A stretch of DNA of 64,000 nucleotides from Chlorocebus sabaeus (taxonomy: Eukaryota > Chordata > Mammalia > Primates > Cercopithecidae), in assembly GCF_047675955.1 (NCBI RefSeq), contig NC_132916.1, positions 73,773,481-73,837,480 of the forward strand, written 5' to 3'. This document shows positions 38,056 through 49,455 of this stretch, one piece after another. Position numbers and translations under genes: made by a program. Positions within the stretch are counted from its first letter, which is position 1; each line of letters begins with the position of its first letter. The notes beneath the pieces were generated by a model. It was not told the DNA's origin. It did not search any database and worked only from the letters and a program-made list of their open reading frames with translations.

Positions 38056-41000
38056 CTTAGCGAAAGCCTTCTTGAAGGAAAAGATGTAACTCTGTGACAT
38101 GAATTAACAGAACACAGAGCAGTTTCTCAGAAAGGTTATTTCCAGTTTCGAACGGTAGATATTTCCTTTTTCACCATAGCCCTCTTTGGGCTTACAAATA
38201 TCACATTTCCAATTCCACAAGAACCCCCTTAGCGAAAGGCTTCTTGAAGGGAAAGATGTAACTCTGTGAGATGAATTAACAGAACACAAAGCAGTTTCTC
38301 AGAAAGCTTCTTTCCAGTTTTTAACGGAAGATATGTCCTTTTTCACCATAGCCCTCTATGGGCTTCCAAATATCACTTTGCAAATTCCACAAGAAGAGTC
38401 TTAGCGAAAGGCTTCTTGAAGGGAAAGATGTAACACTGGGAAATGAATTAACAGAACCAAAAGCAGTTTCTCAGAATTTCTTTCCAATTTTTAACGGAAG
38501 ATATTTCCTTTTTCACCATAGCCCTCTATGTACTTCCAAATATCACTTTGCCAATTCCACAAGAACAGCCTTAGCGAAAGGCGTCTTGAAGGGAAAGCTG
38601 TGACTCTCTGAGACGAATTAACAGAACACAAAGGAGTTTCTCAGAAACCTTCCTTCCAGGTTTTAACGTAAGATATGTCGTTTTTCACCGTAGCCCTCTA
38701 TGGGCTTCCAAATATCACTTTGCCAATTCCAAAAGAAGAGCCTTAGAGAAAGGCTTCCATAAGGGAAAGATGTAACACTCTGAGATGAATTAACAGAACA
38801 CAAAGCAGTTTCTCAGAAAGTTTCTTTCCAATTTTTAACGGAAGGTAATTCCTTTTTCAAAGTAGCCTTCTATGGGCTTCCAAATATCACTTTGCCAATT
38901 CCATTAGAAGAGCCTTAGAGAAAGGCTTCTTGAAGGGAACGATGTAACTCTGTGAGATGAATTAACAGAACGCAAAGCAGTTTCACAGAAAGCTTCTTTC
39001 CAGTTTTTAAGAGAAGATATTGCCTTTTTCATCATAGCCCTCTATGGGCTTTCAAATATCACTTTGCAAATTCCACAAGAAGAGTCTTAGCGAAAGGCTC
39101 CTTAAAGGGAAAGACGTCACTCTGTGAGATGAATTCACAGAACACAAAGCAGTTTCTCAGAAAACTTCTTTCCAGTTTTTAACGGAAGATATTTTCTTTT
39201 TCACCATAGCCCTCTATGGACTTCCAAATATCCCTTTGCCAATTCCACCAGAACAGCCTTAGCGAAAGCCTTCTTGAAGGAAAAGATGTAACTCTGTGAC
39301 ATGAATTAACAGAACACAGAGCAGTTTCTCAGAAAGGTTATTTCCAGTTTCGAACGGTAGATATTTGCTTTTTCACCATAGCCCTCTTTGGGCTTACAAA
39401 TATCACATCTCCAATTCCACAAGAACCCCCTTAGCGAAAGGCTTCTTGAAGGGAAAGATGTAACTCTCTGAGATGAATTAACAGAACACAAAGCAGTTTC
39501 TCAGAAAGCTTCTTTCCAGGTTTTAAAGGAAGATATTTCCTTTTTCACCATAGCCCTCTATGGTCTTCCAAATATCACTTTGCCAATTCCACAAGAACAG
39601 CCGTACCGAAAGGCTTCTTGAAGGGAAAGATGTAACTCTGTGAGATGAATTAACAGAACACAAAGCAGTTTCTCAGAAAGCTAATTCCAGATTTTAACGG
39701 AAGATATTTCCTTTTTCACCATAGCTCTCTATGGGCTTCCAAATATCACTTTTCCAATACCACAAGAACAGCCTTAGCGAAAGGCTTCTTGAAGGAAAGA
39801 TGTAACTCTGTGAGATGAATTAACAGAACACAAAGCAGTTTCTCAGAAAGCTTCTTTCTAGTATTCAATGAAGATATTTCCTTTTTCACCATATCCCTCC
39901 ATGGGCTTCCAAATATCACTTTGCCAATTCCACAAGAACAGCCTTAGCAAAAGGCTTCTTGAAGGGAAAGCTGTAACTCTGTGAGATGAATTAACAGAAC
40001 ACAAAGCAGTTTCTCACAAAAATTCTTTCCAGTTTTTTACGGAAGATATTTCCTTTTTTACCATAGTCTTCTATGGGCTTCCATATATCACTTTGCCCAT
40101 TACACAAGAACAGCCTTAGTGAAAGGCTCCTTGAAGGGAAAGATGTAACTCTGTGAGATGAATTAACAGAACACAAAGCAGTTTCTCCGAAAGCTTCTTT
40201 CGAGTTTTTAGCGGAAGATATTTCCTTTTTCACCATAGCCCTCTATGGGCTTCCAACCATCACTTTGCCAATTCCACAAGAACAGCCTTAGCGAAAGGCT
40301 TCTTGAAGGGAAAGATGTAACTCTGTGAGATGAATTAACAGAACACAAAGCAGTTTCTCAGAAAGCTTCTTTCCACTTTTTAACAGAAGATATTTCCTTT
40401 TTCACCATAGCCCTCTATGGGCTACCAAATATCACTTTGCCAATTCCCCAAGAACAGCCTTAGCAAAAGGCTTCTTGAAGTGACAGATGTAACTCTGTGA
40501 GATCAATTAACAGAACACAAAGCAGTTGCTCAGAAATCTTCTTTCCAGTTTTTAACGGAAGATATTTCCTTTTTCACCATAGCCCTCTATGGGCTTCCAA
40601 ATATAACTTTGCCAAATCCAAAAGAACAGCCTTAGTGAAAGCCTTCCTGAAAGGAAAGATGTAACTCGGGGAGATCAATTAACAGAACACGAAGCAGTTT
40701 CTCAGAAAGATTCTTTCCAGTTTTTAACGGAAGATATTTCCTTTTTCACCATAGCCCTCTTTGGGCTTCCAAATATCACTTTTCCAATTCTACAAGAACA
40801 GCCTTAGGGAAAGATTTCTTAAATGAAAAGATGTACCTCTGTGAGATGAATTAACAGAACACAAAGCAGTTTCTCAGAAAGCTTCTTTCCAGTTTTCAAT
40901 GGGAGATAATTACTTTTTCACCATAGCCATCTACGGGCCTCCAAATATAACTTTGCCAATTCCACAAGAACAGCCTTAGCGAAAGGCTTCATGAAGCGAA

Positions 41001-41536
41001 ATATGTAACTCTTTGAGATGAATTAACAGAACACAAAGCAGTTTCTCAGAAAGCTTCTTTCGAGTTTTTAATGGAAGATATTTCCTTTTTCACCATAGCC
41101 CTCTATGGGCTTCCAAACATCACTTTGCCAGTTCCACAAGAACAGTCTTAGCGAAAGGCTTCTTGAAGGGAAAGATGTAACTCTGTGAGATGAATTAAGA
41201 GAACACAAAGCAGTTTCTCAGAAAGCTTCTTTCCAGTTTTTAACGGAAGATATGTCCTTTTTCACCATAGCCCTCTATGGGCTTTTAAATATCATTTTGC
41301 AAATTCCACAAGAACAGTCTTAGCGAAAGGCTTCTTTGAAGGGAAAGATGTAACTCTTTGACATGAATTAACAGAACAGAAAGCAGTTTCTCAGAAAGCT
41401 TCTTTCCAGTTTTCAACGGGAGATAATTCCTTTTTCACCATAGCCATCTATGGGCCTCCAAATATCACTTTTCCAATTCCACAGGAACAGGCTTAGTGAA
41501 AGGCTTCTTGAAGGGAAAGATTGAACTCTGTGGGAT

Positions 41537-41634
41537 GAATTAACAGTATGGGCTTCCAAATATCGCTTTGCCAATTCCACAAGAACAGTCTTACCGAAAG
41601 GCTTCTTGAAGGGAAAGGTGTAACACTGTGAGAT
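41537..41634. repeat. Truncated 98-bp monomer in A2
   Basis: Counterpart of 4,499 at offset 37,038. GAATTAACAG joins TATGGGCTTCC near 41,546. Confidence 0.92.
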
Positions 41635-44211
41635 GAAATGACAGAACACAAAGCAGTTTCTCAGAAAGCTTCTTTCCAGTTTTCAACGGGAGATAATTCC
41701 TTTTTCACCATAGCCATCTATGGGCCTCCAAATATCACTTTTCCAATTCCACAAGAACAGCCTTAGCGAAAGGCTTCTTGAAGGGAAAGATGGAACTCTG
41801 TGAGATGAATTAACAGAACACAAAGTAGTTTCTCAGAAAGCTTCTTTCCAGTTATTAACGGAAGATATGTCCTTTTTCAAGAAAGCCGTCTATGGGCTTC
41901 TAAATATCACTTTGCAAATTCCACAAGAAAAGTCTTAGCGAAAGGCTTCTTGAAGGGAAAGATGTAACTCCGTGACATGAATTAGCAGAACACAAAGCAG
42001 TTTCTCAGAAAGCTTCTTTCCAGTTTTAACGGAAGATATGTCCTTTTTCACCATAGACCTCTATGGGCTTCCAAATATCACTTTGCCAATTCCACAAGAA
42101 CAGCCGTACCGAAAGGCTTCTTGAAGGGAAAGATGTAACTCTGTGAGATGAATTAACAGAACACAAAGCAGTTTCTCAGAAAGCTTCTTTCCAGTGTTTA
42201 ACGAAAGATATTTCTTTTTTCTCCATAGCCCTCTATGGGCTTCCAAATATCACTTTGCAAATTCCACAAGAACAGTCTTAGCGAATGTCTTCTTGAAGTG
42301 AAAGATGTAACTCTGTGAGATTAATTAACAGAACACAAAGCAGTTTCTCAGAAAGTTTCTATCCACTTTTTAACGGAAGATATTTCCTTTTTCTCCATAG
42401 CCCTCTATGGGCTTCCAAATATCACTTTGCCAATTCCACAAGAACAGCCTTAGCGAAAGCCTTCCGGAAAGGAAAGATGTAGCTCTGGGAGATGATTTAA
42501 CAGAACACAAAGCAGTTTCTCAGAAAGCTTCTTTCCAGGTTTTAACGGAAAGTATTTCCTTTTTCACCGTAGCCCTCTGTGGGCTCCCAATTACCACTTT
42601 TCCAATTCCAGAAGAACAGCCTTGGCGAAAGTCTTCTTGAAGGAAAGATGTAACTGTGTGAGATGAATTAACAAAACACAATGCAGTTTCACAGAAAGCT
42701 TCTTTCCAGTTTTTAACGGAAGATATGTCCTTTTTCACCATAGCCCACTATGGGCTTCCAAATATCACTTTGCCAATTCCACAAGAACAGCCTTAGCGAA
42801 AGGCTTCCTGAACGGAAAGATGTAACTCTGTGAGATGAATTAACAGAACACAAAGCAGTTGCTCAGAAAGCTTCTTTCCAGTTTTTAACGGAAGATATTT
42901 CCTTTATCACCATAGCCCTCTATGGGCTTCCAAATATAACTTTGCCAAATCCAAAAGAACAGCCTTAGTGAAAGCCTTCCTGAAAGGAAAGATGTAACTC
43001 TGGGAGATGAATTAACAGAACACGAAGCAGTTTCTCAGAAAGCTTCTTTCCAGTTTTTAACGGAATATATTTCCATTTTCACGATAGCCCTCTTTGGGCT
43101 TCCAAATATCACTTTTCCAATTCTACAAGAACAGCCTTACCGAAAGGTTTCTTAAATGGAAAGATGTAACTCCGTGAGATGAATTAACAGAACACAAAGC
43201 AGTTTCTCAGAAAGCTTCTTTCCAGTGTTTAACGGAAGATATTTCCTTTTTCACCATAGGCCTCTATGGGTTTCAAATATCACTTTGCCAATACCACAAG
43301 AACAGCCTTAGCGAAAGGCTTCTTGAAGGGAAAGATGTAACTCTGTGAGATGAATTAACAGAACACAAAGCAGTTTCTTACAAAACTTCTTTCCAGTTTT
43401 TAACAGAAGATATTTCCTTTTTTACCACAGTCTTATATGGGCTTCGAAATATCACTTTGCCCATTCCACAAGAACATTCTTAGTGAAAGGTTTCTTGAAG
43501 GGAAAGATGTAACTCTGTGAGATGAATTAACAGAACACAGAGCAGTTTCTCAGAAAGCTTCTTTCCAGGTTTTAAAGGAAGATATTTCCTTTTTCACCAT
43601 AGCCCTCTAAGGGATTACAAATGTCACTTTGCGCATTCCACAAGAACAGCCTTAGCGAAAGAATTCTTGAAGGGAAAGATGTAACTCTGTGAGATGAATT
43701 AACAGAACACAAAGCAGTTGCTCAGAAAGCTTCTTTCCAGTTTTCAACGGGAGATAATTCCTTTTTCACCGTAGCCATCTATGGGCCTCCAAATATCAGT
43801 TTGCCAATTCCACAAGAACAGCCTTAGCGAAAGGCTTCTTGAAGGGAAAGATGTAACCCTGTGAGATGAATTAACAGAACACAAAGCAGTTTCTCAGCAA
43901 GCTTCTTTCCAGTTTTTAACGGAAGATATGTCTTTTTCACCATAGACCTCTATGGGCTTCCAAACATCACTTTGCCAATTCCACAAGAACAGCCTTAGCG
44001 AAAGGCTTCTTGAAGGGAATGATGTAACTCTGAGATGAATTAACAGAACACAAAGCAGTTTTTCAGAAAGCTTCTTTCCAGGTTTGAAGGGAAGATATTT
44101 CCTTTTTCACCATAGCCCTCTAGGGGCTTCCAAATATCACTTTGCAAATGACACAAGAACAGCCTTAGCGAAAGGCTTCTTGAAAGGAAAGATGTAACTC
44201 TGGGAGATGAA

Positions 44212-44550
44212 TTAACAGAACACAAAGCAGTTTCTCAGAAAGCTTCTTTCCAGTTTTAAAGGGAAGATATTGCCTTTTTCACCATGGCCCTCTATGGGCT
44301 TCGAGATATCACTTTGCGAATTCCACAAGAACAGCCTTAGGAAAAGGCTTCTTGAAGGGAAAGCTGTAATACTGTGAGATGAATTAACAGAACACAAAGC
44401 ACTTTCTCAGAAAGCTTCTTTCCAGTTTTTAACTGGAGATATTTCTTTTTTCCCAAAGCCCTCTATGGGCTTCTAAATAGCACTTTTCCAATTCCACAAG
44501 AACAGCCTTAGCGAAAGGCTTCTTGAAAGGAAAGATGTAACTCTGTGACA
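44212..44550. repeat. Two-monomer tract duplicated at 47,132
   Basis: Marked by AAAGGGAAGATATTGCC, CACCATGGCCC, TTCGAGATATC, TTGCGAATTCC and AACTGGAGATATTTC. The same run recurs 2,920 bp downstream (17 monomers less 4 bp) with only a few changes. The flanks differ. Confidence 0.85.
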
Positions 44551-44728
44551 GGAATTAACAGAACACAGAGCAGTTTCTCAGAAAGCTTCTTTCCAGGTTT
44601 TAAAGGAAGATATTTCCTTTTTCACCATAGACCTCTATGGGCTTCCAAATATCCCTTTGCCAATTCCAAAAGAACAACCTTAGAGAAAGGCTTCCTGAAG
44701 GAAAAGATGTAACTCTGTCAGATGAATT

Positions 44729-47700
44729 AAAAGAACAAAAAACAGTTTCTCAGAAAGCTTCTTTCCAGTTTTTAACGGAAGATATTTCCTTTTTCACCTT
44801 AGTCCTCTATGGACTTCCAAATATCACTTTGGGAATTCCACGAGAACAGCCGTAGCGAAAGGCTTCTTGAAGGGAAAGATGTAACTCTGTGAGATGAATT
44901 AACAGAACACAAAACAGTTGCTCAGAAAGCTTCTTTCCAGTTTTCAACGGGAGATAATTCCTTTTTCACCGTAGCCATCTATGGGCCTCCAAATATCACT
45001 TTGCCAATTCCACAAGAACAGCCTTAGCGAAAGGCTTCTTGAAGGGAAAGATGTAACCCTGTGAGATGAATAAACAGAACACAAAGCAGTTTCTCAGAAA
45101 GCTTCTTTCCAGTTTTTAACGGAAGATATGTCCTTTTTCACCATATACCTCTATGGGCTTCCAAATATCACTTTGCCAATTCCACAAGAACAGCCTTAGC
45201 GAAAGGCTTCTTGAAGGGAAAGATGTAACTCTGTGATATGAATTAGCAGAACACAAAGTAGTTTCTCAGAAAGCTTCTTTCCAGTTATTAAGGGAAGATA
45301 TGTCCTTTTTCACGAAAGCCCTCTATGGGCTTCTAAATATCACTTTGCAAATTCCTCAATAAAAGTCTTAGCGAAAGGCTTTTTGAAGGGAAAGATGTAA
45401 CTCTGTGAGATGAATTAACAGAACACAAAACAGTTTCTCAGAAATCTTCTTTCCAGTTTTTAACGGAAGTTATGTCCTTTTTCACCATAGCCCTCTAAGG
45501 GCTTCTAAATATCACTTTGCAAATTTCACAAGAACAGTCTTAGCAAAAGGCTTCTTGAAGAGAAAGATGTAACTCTGTGAGATTAATAAACAGAACACAA
45601 AGAAGTTTCTCAGAAAGTTTCTTTCCAGTGTTTAAGGGAAGATATTTCCTTTTTCTCCATAGCCCTCTATGGGCTTCCAAATATCACTTTGCCAATTAAA
45701 CAAGAACAGCCTTAGCGAAAGCCTTCCTGAAAGCGAAGATGTAACTCTGGGAGATGAATTAACAGAACACAAAGCAGTTTCTCAGAAAGCTTCTTTCCAG
45801 TTTTAAATGGAAGATATGTCCTTTTTCACCATAGCCCTCTATGGGCTTCCATATATAACTTTGCCAAATCCAAAAGAACAGCCTTAGTGAAAGCCTTCCT
45901 GAAAGGAAAGATGTAACTCTGTGAGATGAATTAACAGAACACGAAGCAGTTTCTCAGAAAGCTTCTTTCCAGTTTTTAACGGAAGATATTTCCTTTTTCA
46001 CCATAGGCCTCTATGGGCTTCGAAATATCACTTTTCCAATTCTACAAGAACAGCCTTAGCGAAAGGTTTCTTTAATGGAAAGATGCAACTCTGGGAGATG
46101 AATTAACAGAACACAAAGCAGTTTCTCAGAAATCTTCTTTCCAGTTTTAACGGAAGATATTTCCTTTTTCTCCATAGCCCTCTATGCTCTTCTAAGTATC
46201 ACTTTGCCAATTCCACAAGAACAGTCTTAGCGAAAGGCTTCTTGAAAGGAAAGATGTAACTCTGTGAGATGAATTAAGAGAACACAAAGCAGTTTCTCAG
46301 AAAGCTTCTCTCCAGTTTTTAAGGGAAGATATGTCCTTTTTCACCATAGCCCTCTATGCTCTTCTAAGTATCACTTTGCAAATTCCACAAGAACAGTCTT
46401 AGCGAAAGGCTTCTTTGAAGGGAAAGATGTAACTCTTTGAGATGATTTAACAGAACACAAAGCAGTTTTTCAGAAAGCTTCTTTCCAGTTTTTACCGAAG
46501 TTATGTCCTTTTTCACCATAGCCGTCTAAGGGCTTCTAAATATCACTTTGCAAATTCCACAAGAACAGCCTTAGCGAAAGACTTCTTGAAGGGAAAGATG
46601 TAACACTGTGAGATGAATTAACAGAACACAAAGCAGTTTCTCAGAAAGCTTATTTCAAGGTTTTAAAGAAGATATTTCCTTTTTCACCGTAGCCCTCTAT
46701 GGGCTTCTAAATATCACTATGCCAATTCCACAAGAACAGACTTAGCGAAAGGATTCTTGAAGGGAAAGATGTAAGTCTGTGAGATGAATTAAAAGAACAC
46801 AAAGCAGTTTCTCAGAAAGCTTCTTTCCAGTTTTTAAAGGAAGATATTTCCTTTTTCACCATAGCCCTCTAGGGGCTTCCAAATATCACTTTGCCAATTC
46901 CACAAGAACAGCCTTAGCGAAAGGCTTCTTGAAGTGAAATATGTAACTCTGTGAGATGAATTAACAGAACACAAACAGTTTCTCAGAAAGCTTCTTTCCA
47001 GTTTTTAACGGAAGATATGTCCTTTTTCACCTTAGCCCTCTAAGGGTTTCTAAATATCACTTTGCCAATTTCACAAGAACAGACTTAGCGAAAGGCTTCT
47101 TGAAGGGAAAGATGTATCTCTGTGAGATGAATTAGCAGAACACAAAGCAGTTTCTCAGAAAGCTTCTTTCCAGTTTTAAAGGGAAGATATTGCCTTTTTC
47201 ACCATGGCCCTCTATGGGCTTCGAGATATCACTTTGCGAATTCCACAAGAACAGCCTTAGGAAAAGGCTTCTTGAAGGGAAAGCTGTAATACTGTGAGAT
47301 GAATTAACAGAACACAAAGCACTTTCTCAGAAAGCTTCTTTCCAGTTTTTAACTGGAGATATTTCTTTTTTCCCAAAGCCCTCTATGGGCTTCTAAATAG
47401 CACTTTTCCAATTCCACAAGAACAGCCTTAGCGAAAGGCTTCTTCAAAGGAAAGATGTAACTCTGTGAGATGAATTAACAGAACACAAAGCAGTTTCCCA
47501 GAATGCTTCTTTCCAGTTTTTAACGAAAGATATTTCCATTTCACCATAACCCTCTATGGGCTTCCAAATATCCCTTTGCCAATTCCACAAGAACAGCCTT
47601 ACCGAGAGGCTTCTTGAAAGGAAAGATGTAACTCTGTGAGATGAATTAACAGAACACAGAGCAGTTTCTCAGAAAGCTTCTTTCCAGTTTTAAACGAGAG

Positions 47701-47904
47701 ATACTTCCTTTTTCTCCATAGCCCTCTATGGGCTTCCAAATATCACTATGCAAATTCCACAAGAACAGCCATAGCGAAAGGATTTTTGAAGGGAAAGATG
47801 AAACTCTGTGAGATGCATTAACAGAACACAAAGCAGTTTCTCAGAAAGATTCTTTCCAGTTTTTAACGGAAGGTATTTCCTTTTTCACCATAGCCCTCTA
47901 TGGG
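44729..47904. repeat. D: divergent alpha satellite without a long parallel copy here
   Basis: About 18 monomers of A/B-like subfamilies. Single features recur elsewhere (for example ACCGTAGCCATCTATGGG as at 43,750), but I find no long collinear partner except the 340-bp tract at 47,132-47,470. Toward the right end some monomers take on ATATCCCTTTGCC, giving a graded change into C3. Confidence 0.8.
47132..47470. repeat. Second copy of the 44,212 two-monomer tract
   Basis: Matches 44,212-44,550 at offset 2,920. It begins after ATGAATTAGCAG and ends where this copy continues TGTGAGATGAATT while the first continues TGTGACAGGAATT. Confidence 0.85.
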
Positions 47905-48483
47905 CTTCCAAATATCCCTTTGCCAATTCCACAAGAACAGCCTTAGCGAAAGGCTTCTTGAAGACAAAGTTGTAACTCTCTGAGATGAATTAACAGAACA
48001 CAGAGCTGTTTCTCAGAAAGCTTCTTTCCAGTTTCGAACGGAAGATATTTCCTTTTTCACCATAGCCCTCTATGGGCTTCCAAATATCCCTTTGCCAATT
48101 ACAACAGAACAGCCTTAGCGAAAGGGTTCTTGAAGGGAAAGATCTAACTCTGTGAGATGAATTAACAGAACACAGAGCAGTTTCTCAGAAAGCTTCTTTC
48201 CAGTTTCGAACGGAAGATATTTCCTTTTTCACCATAGCCCTCTATGGGCTTCCAAATATCCCTTTGCCGATTCCACAAGAACAGCCTTAGCGAAAGGCTT
48301 CATGAAGGGAAAGATGTAACTCTGTAAGATGAATTAACAGAACACCGAGCAGTTTCTCAGAAAGTTTCTTTCCAGTTTCGAACGGAAGATATTTCCTTTT
48401 TCACCATAGCCCTCTATGGGCTTCCAAATATCCCTTTGCCAATCCCACAAGAACAGCCTTAGCGAAAGGCTTCTTGAAGGGAA

Positions 48484-48710
48484 AGATGTAACTCTGTGAC
48501 ATGAATTAACAGAACACAGAGCAGTTTCTCAGAAAGGTTATTTCCAGTTTCGAACGGAAGATATTTCCTTTTTCACCATAGCCCTCTTTGGGCTTACAAA
48601 TATCACATTTCCAATTCCAAAAGAACCCCCTTAGCGAAAGGCTTCTTGAAGGGAAAGATGTAACTCTGTGAGATGAATTAACAGAACACAAAGCAGTTTC
48701 TCAGAAAGCT
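48484..48710. repeat. A-head monomer embedded in C3
   Basis: This carries the signature that opens A1, A2 and A3: CTGTGACATGAATT, CAGAAAGGTTATTTCC, CTCTTTGGGCTTACAAATATC, ACATTTCCAATTCC and AGAACCCCC, in step with 31-210. It then returns to canonical sequence (TATTGAACGG, ATATCCCTTTGCC) instead of going on to the 7-mer. Confidence 0.85.
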
Positions 48711-49079
48711 TCTTTCCAGTATTGAACGGAAGATATTTCCTTTTTCACCATAGCCCTCTATGGGCTTCCAAATATCCCTTTGCCAATTCCAGCAGAACAG
48801 CCTTAGCGAAAGGCTTCTTGAAGGGAAAGATGTAACTCTGTGAGATGAATTAACAGAACACAGAGCAGTTTCTCAGAAAGCTTCTTTCCAGTTTTGAACG
48901 GAAGATATTTGTTTTTCAAAATAGCCCTCTAGGGGCCTCCGAATATCTCTTTCCCAATTCCACAAGAACAGCCTTAGTGAAAAAGTTGTTGAAGGGAAAG
49001 ATGTAACTCTGTGAGATGAATTAACAGAACACAGAGCAGTTTCTCAGAAAGCTTCTTTCCAGTTTTGAACGGAAGATAT

Positions 49080-49096
49080 TTCCTTTTTCACCATAG
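49080..49096 (+). promoter_or_regulatory. pJ-alpha-type box (representative)
   Basis: TTCCTTTTTCACCATAG matches the pJ-alpha motif TTCCTTTTYCACCRTAG at all 17 positions. Human A-type monomers carry this box at the place where B-type monomers carry the CENP-B box. The same perfect box occurs in a large share of monomers here, for example 93-109. Recurrent variants are TTCCTTTTTTACCATAG, TTTTTCTCCATAG, TTTTTCAAAATAG and a leading GTCC. Protein binding in this species is not shown by the sequence. Confidence 0.85.
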
Positions 49097-49106
49097 CCCT
49101 CTATGG
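49091..49106. other. Short dyad symmetry beside the pJ-alpha box (representative)
   Basis: CCATAGCCCTCTATGG is a perfect inverted repeat with 6-bp arms (CCATAG/CTATGG) and a 4-base spacer. It overlaps a second dyad, AGCCC-TCTAT-GGGCT (49,095-49,109). Variants change the balance: CTCTAAGGGCT gives AGCCCT-CTA-AGGGCT with 6-bp arms, while CTCTTTGGG breaks the first dyad and keeps the second. It is present in most monomers in all blocks. Confidence 0.85.
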
Positions 49107-49455
49107 GCTTCCAAATATCCCTTTGCCAATTCCACAAGAACAGCCTTAGCGAAAGGCTTCTTGAAGGGAAAGATGTAACTCTGTGAGATAAATTAACAGA
49201 ACACAGAGCAGTTTCTCAGAAAGCTTCTTTCCAGTTTTGAACGGAAGATATTTCCTTTTTCACCATAGCCCTCTATGGGCTTCCAAATATCCCTTTGCCA
49301 ATTCCACAAGAACAGCCTTAGCGAAAGGCTTCTTGAAGGGAAAGATGTAACTCTGTGAGATGAATTAACAGAACACAGAGCAGTTTCTCAGAAAGCTTCT
49401 TTCCAGTTTTGAAAGGAAGATATTTCCTTTTTCACCATAGCCCTCTATGGGCTTC

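Larger units (their letters stand above)
38056..44728. repeat. A2: copy of A1 with six monomers missing
   Basis: 38,071-39,510 equals 1-1,440 at offset 38,070 with very few substitutions, for example near 264 and 800. At 39,500-39,518 the offset drops to 37,038, a loss of 1,032 bp (6 x 172), removing most of the second 7-mer. The junction lies in CAGAAAGCTTCTTTCCAG, which is identical in both partners. The copy then follows A1 to about 7,690 (44,728), where it diverges at ATGAATTAAAAGAAC. The truncated monomer and GAATTC at 39,131 are retained. Confidence 0.92.
49018..49453. repeat. Near-consensus monomer run
   Basis: Monomers at 49,018, 49,190 and 49,362 (the last one partial) are almost identical, exactly 172 bp apart, and carry all canonical diagnostic bases. 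They can serve as the reference monomer for this window. Confidence 0.9.
47905..49455. repeat. C3: canonical alpha-satellite block
   Basis: About nine monomers of the C type, many with CGAACGG or GAACGG and ATATCCCTTTGCC. It includes the TTTTTCAAAATAG/GGGGCCTCCG monomer near 48,901, matching 34,379 in C1 at offset 14,522. A head-of-A monomer pair sits inside it at about 48,484-48,710. 49,018-49,453 is the most regular stretch of the window. Confidence 0.88.

Noticed and set aside
3630..43830. CGGG-containing stretches (CTCGGGGAG near 3,628; AACGGGAG in many monomers; CTACGGGC) as CENP-B boxes
   Set aside because: None has TTCG at the required spacing, on either strand, and none lies in the slot where the box occurs in human B-type monomers.
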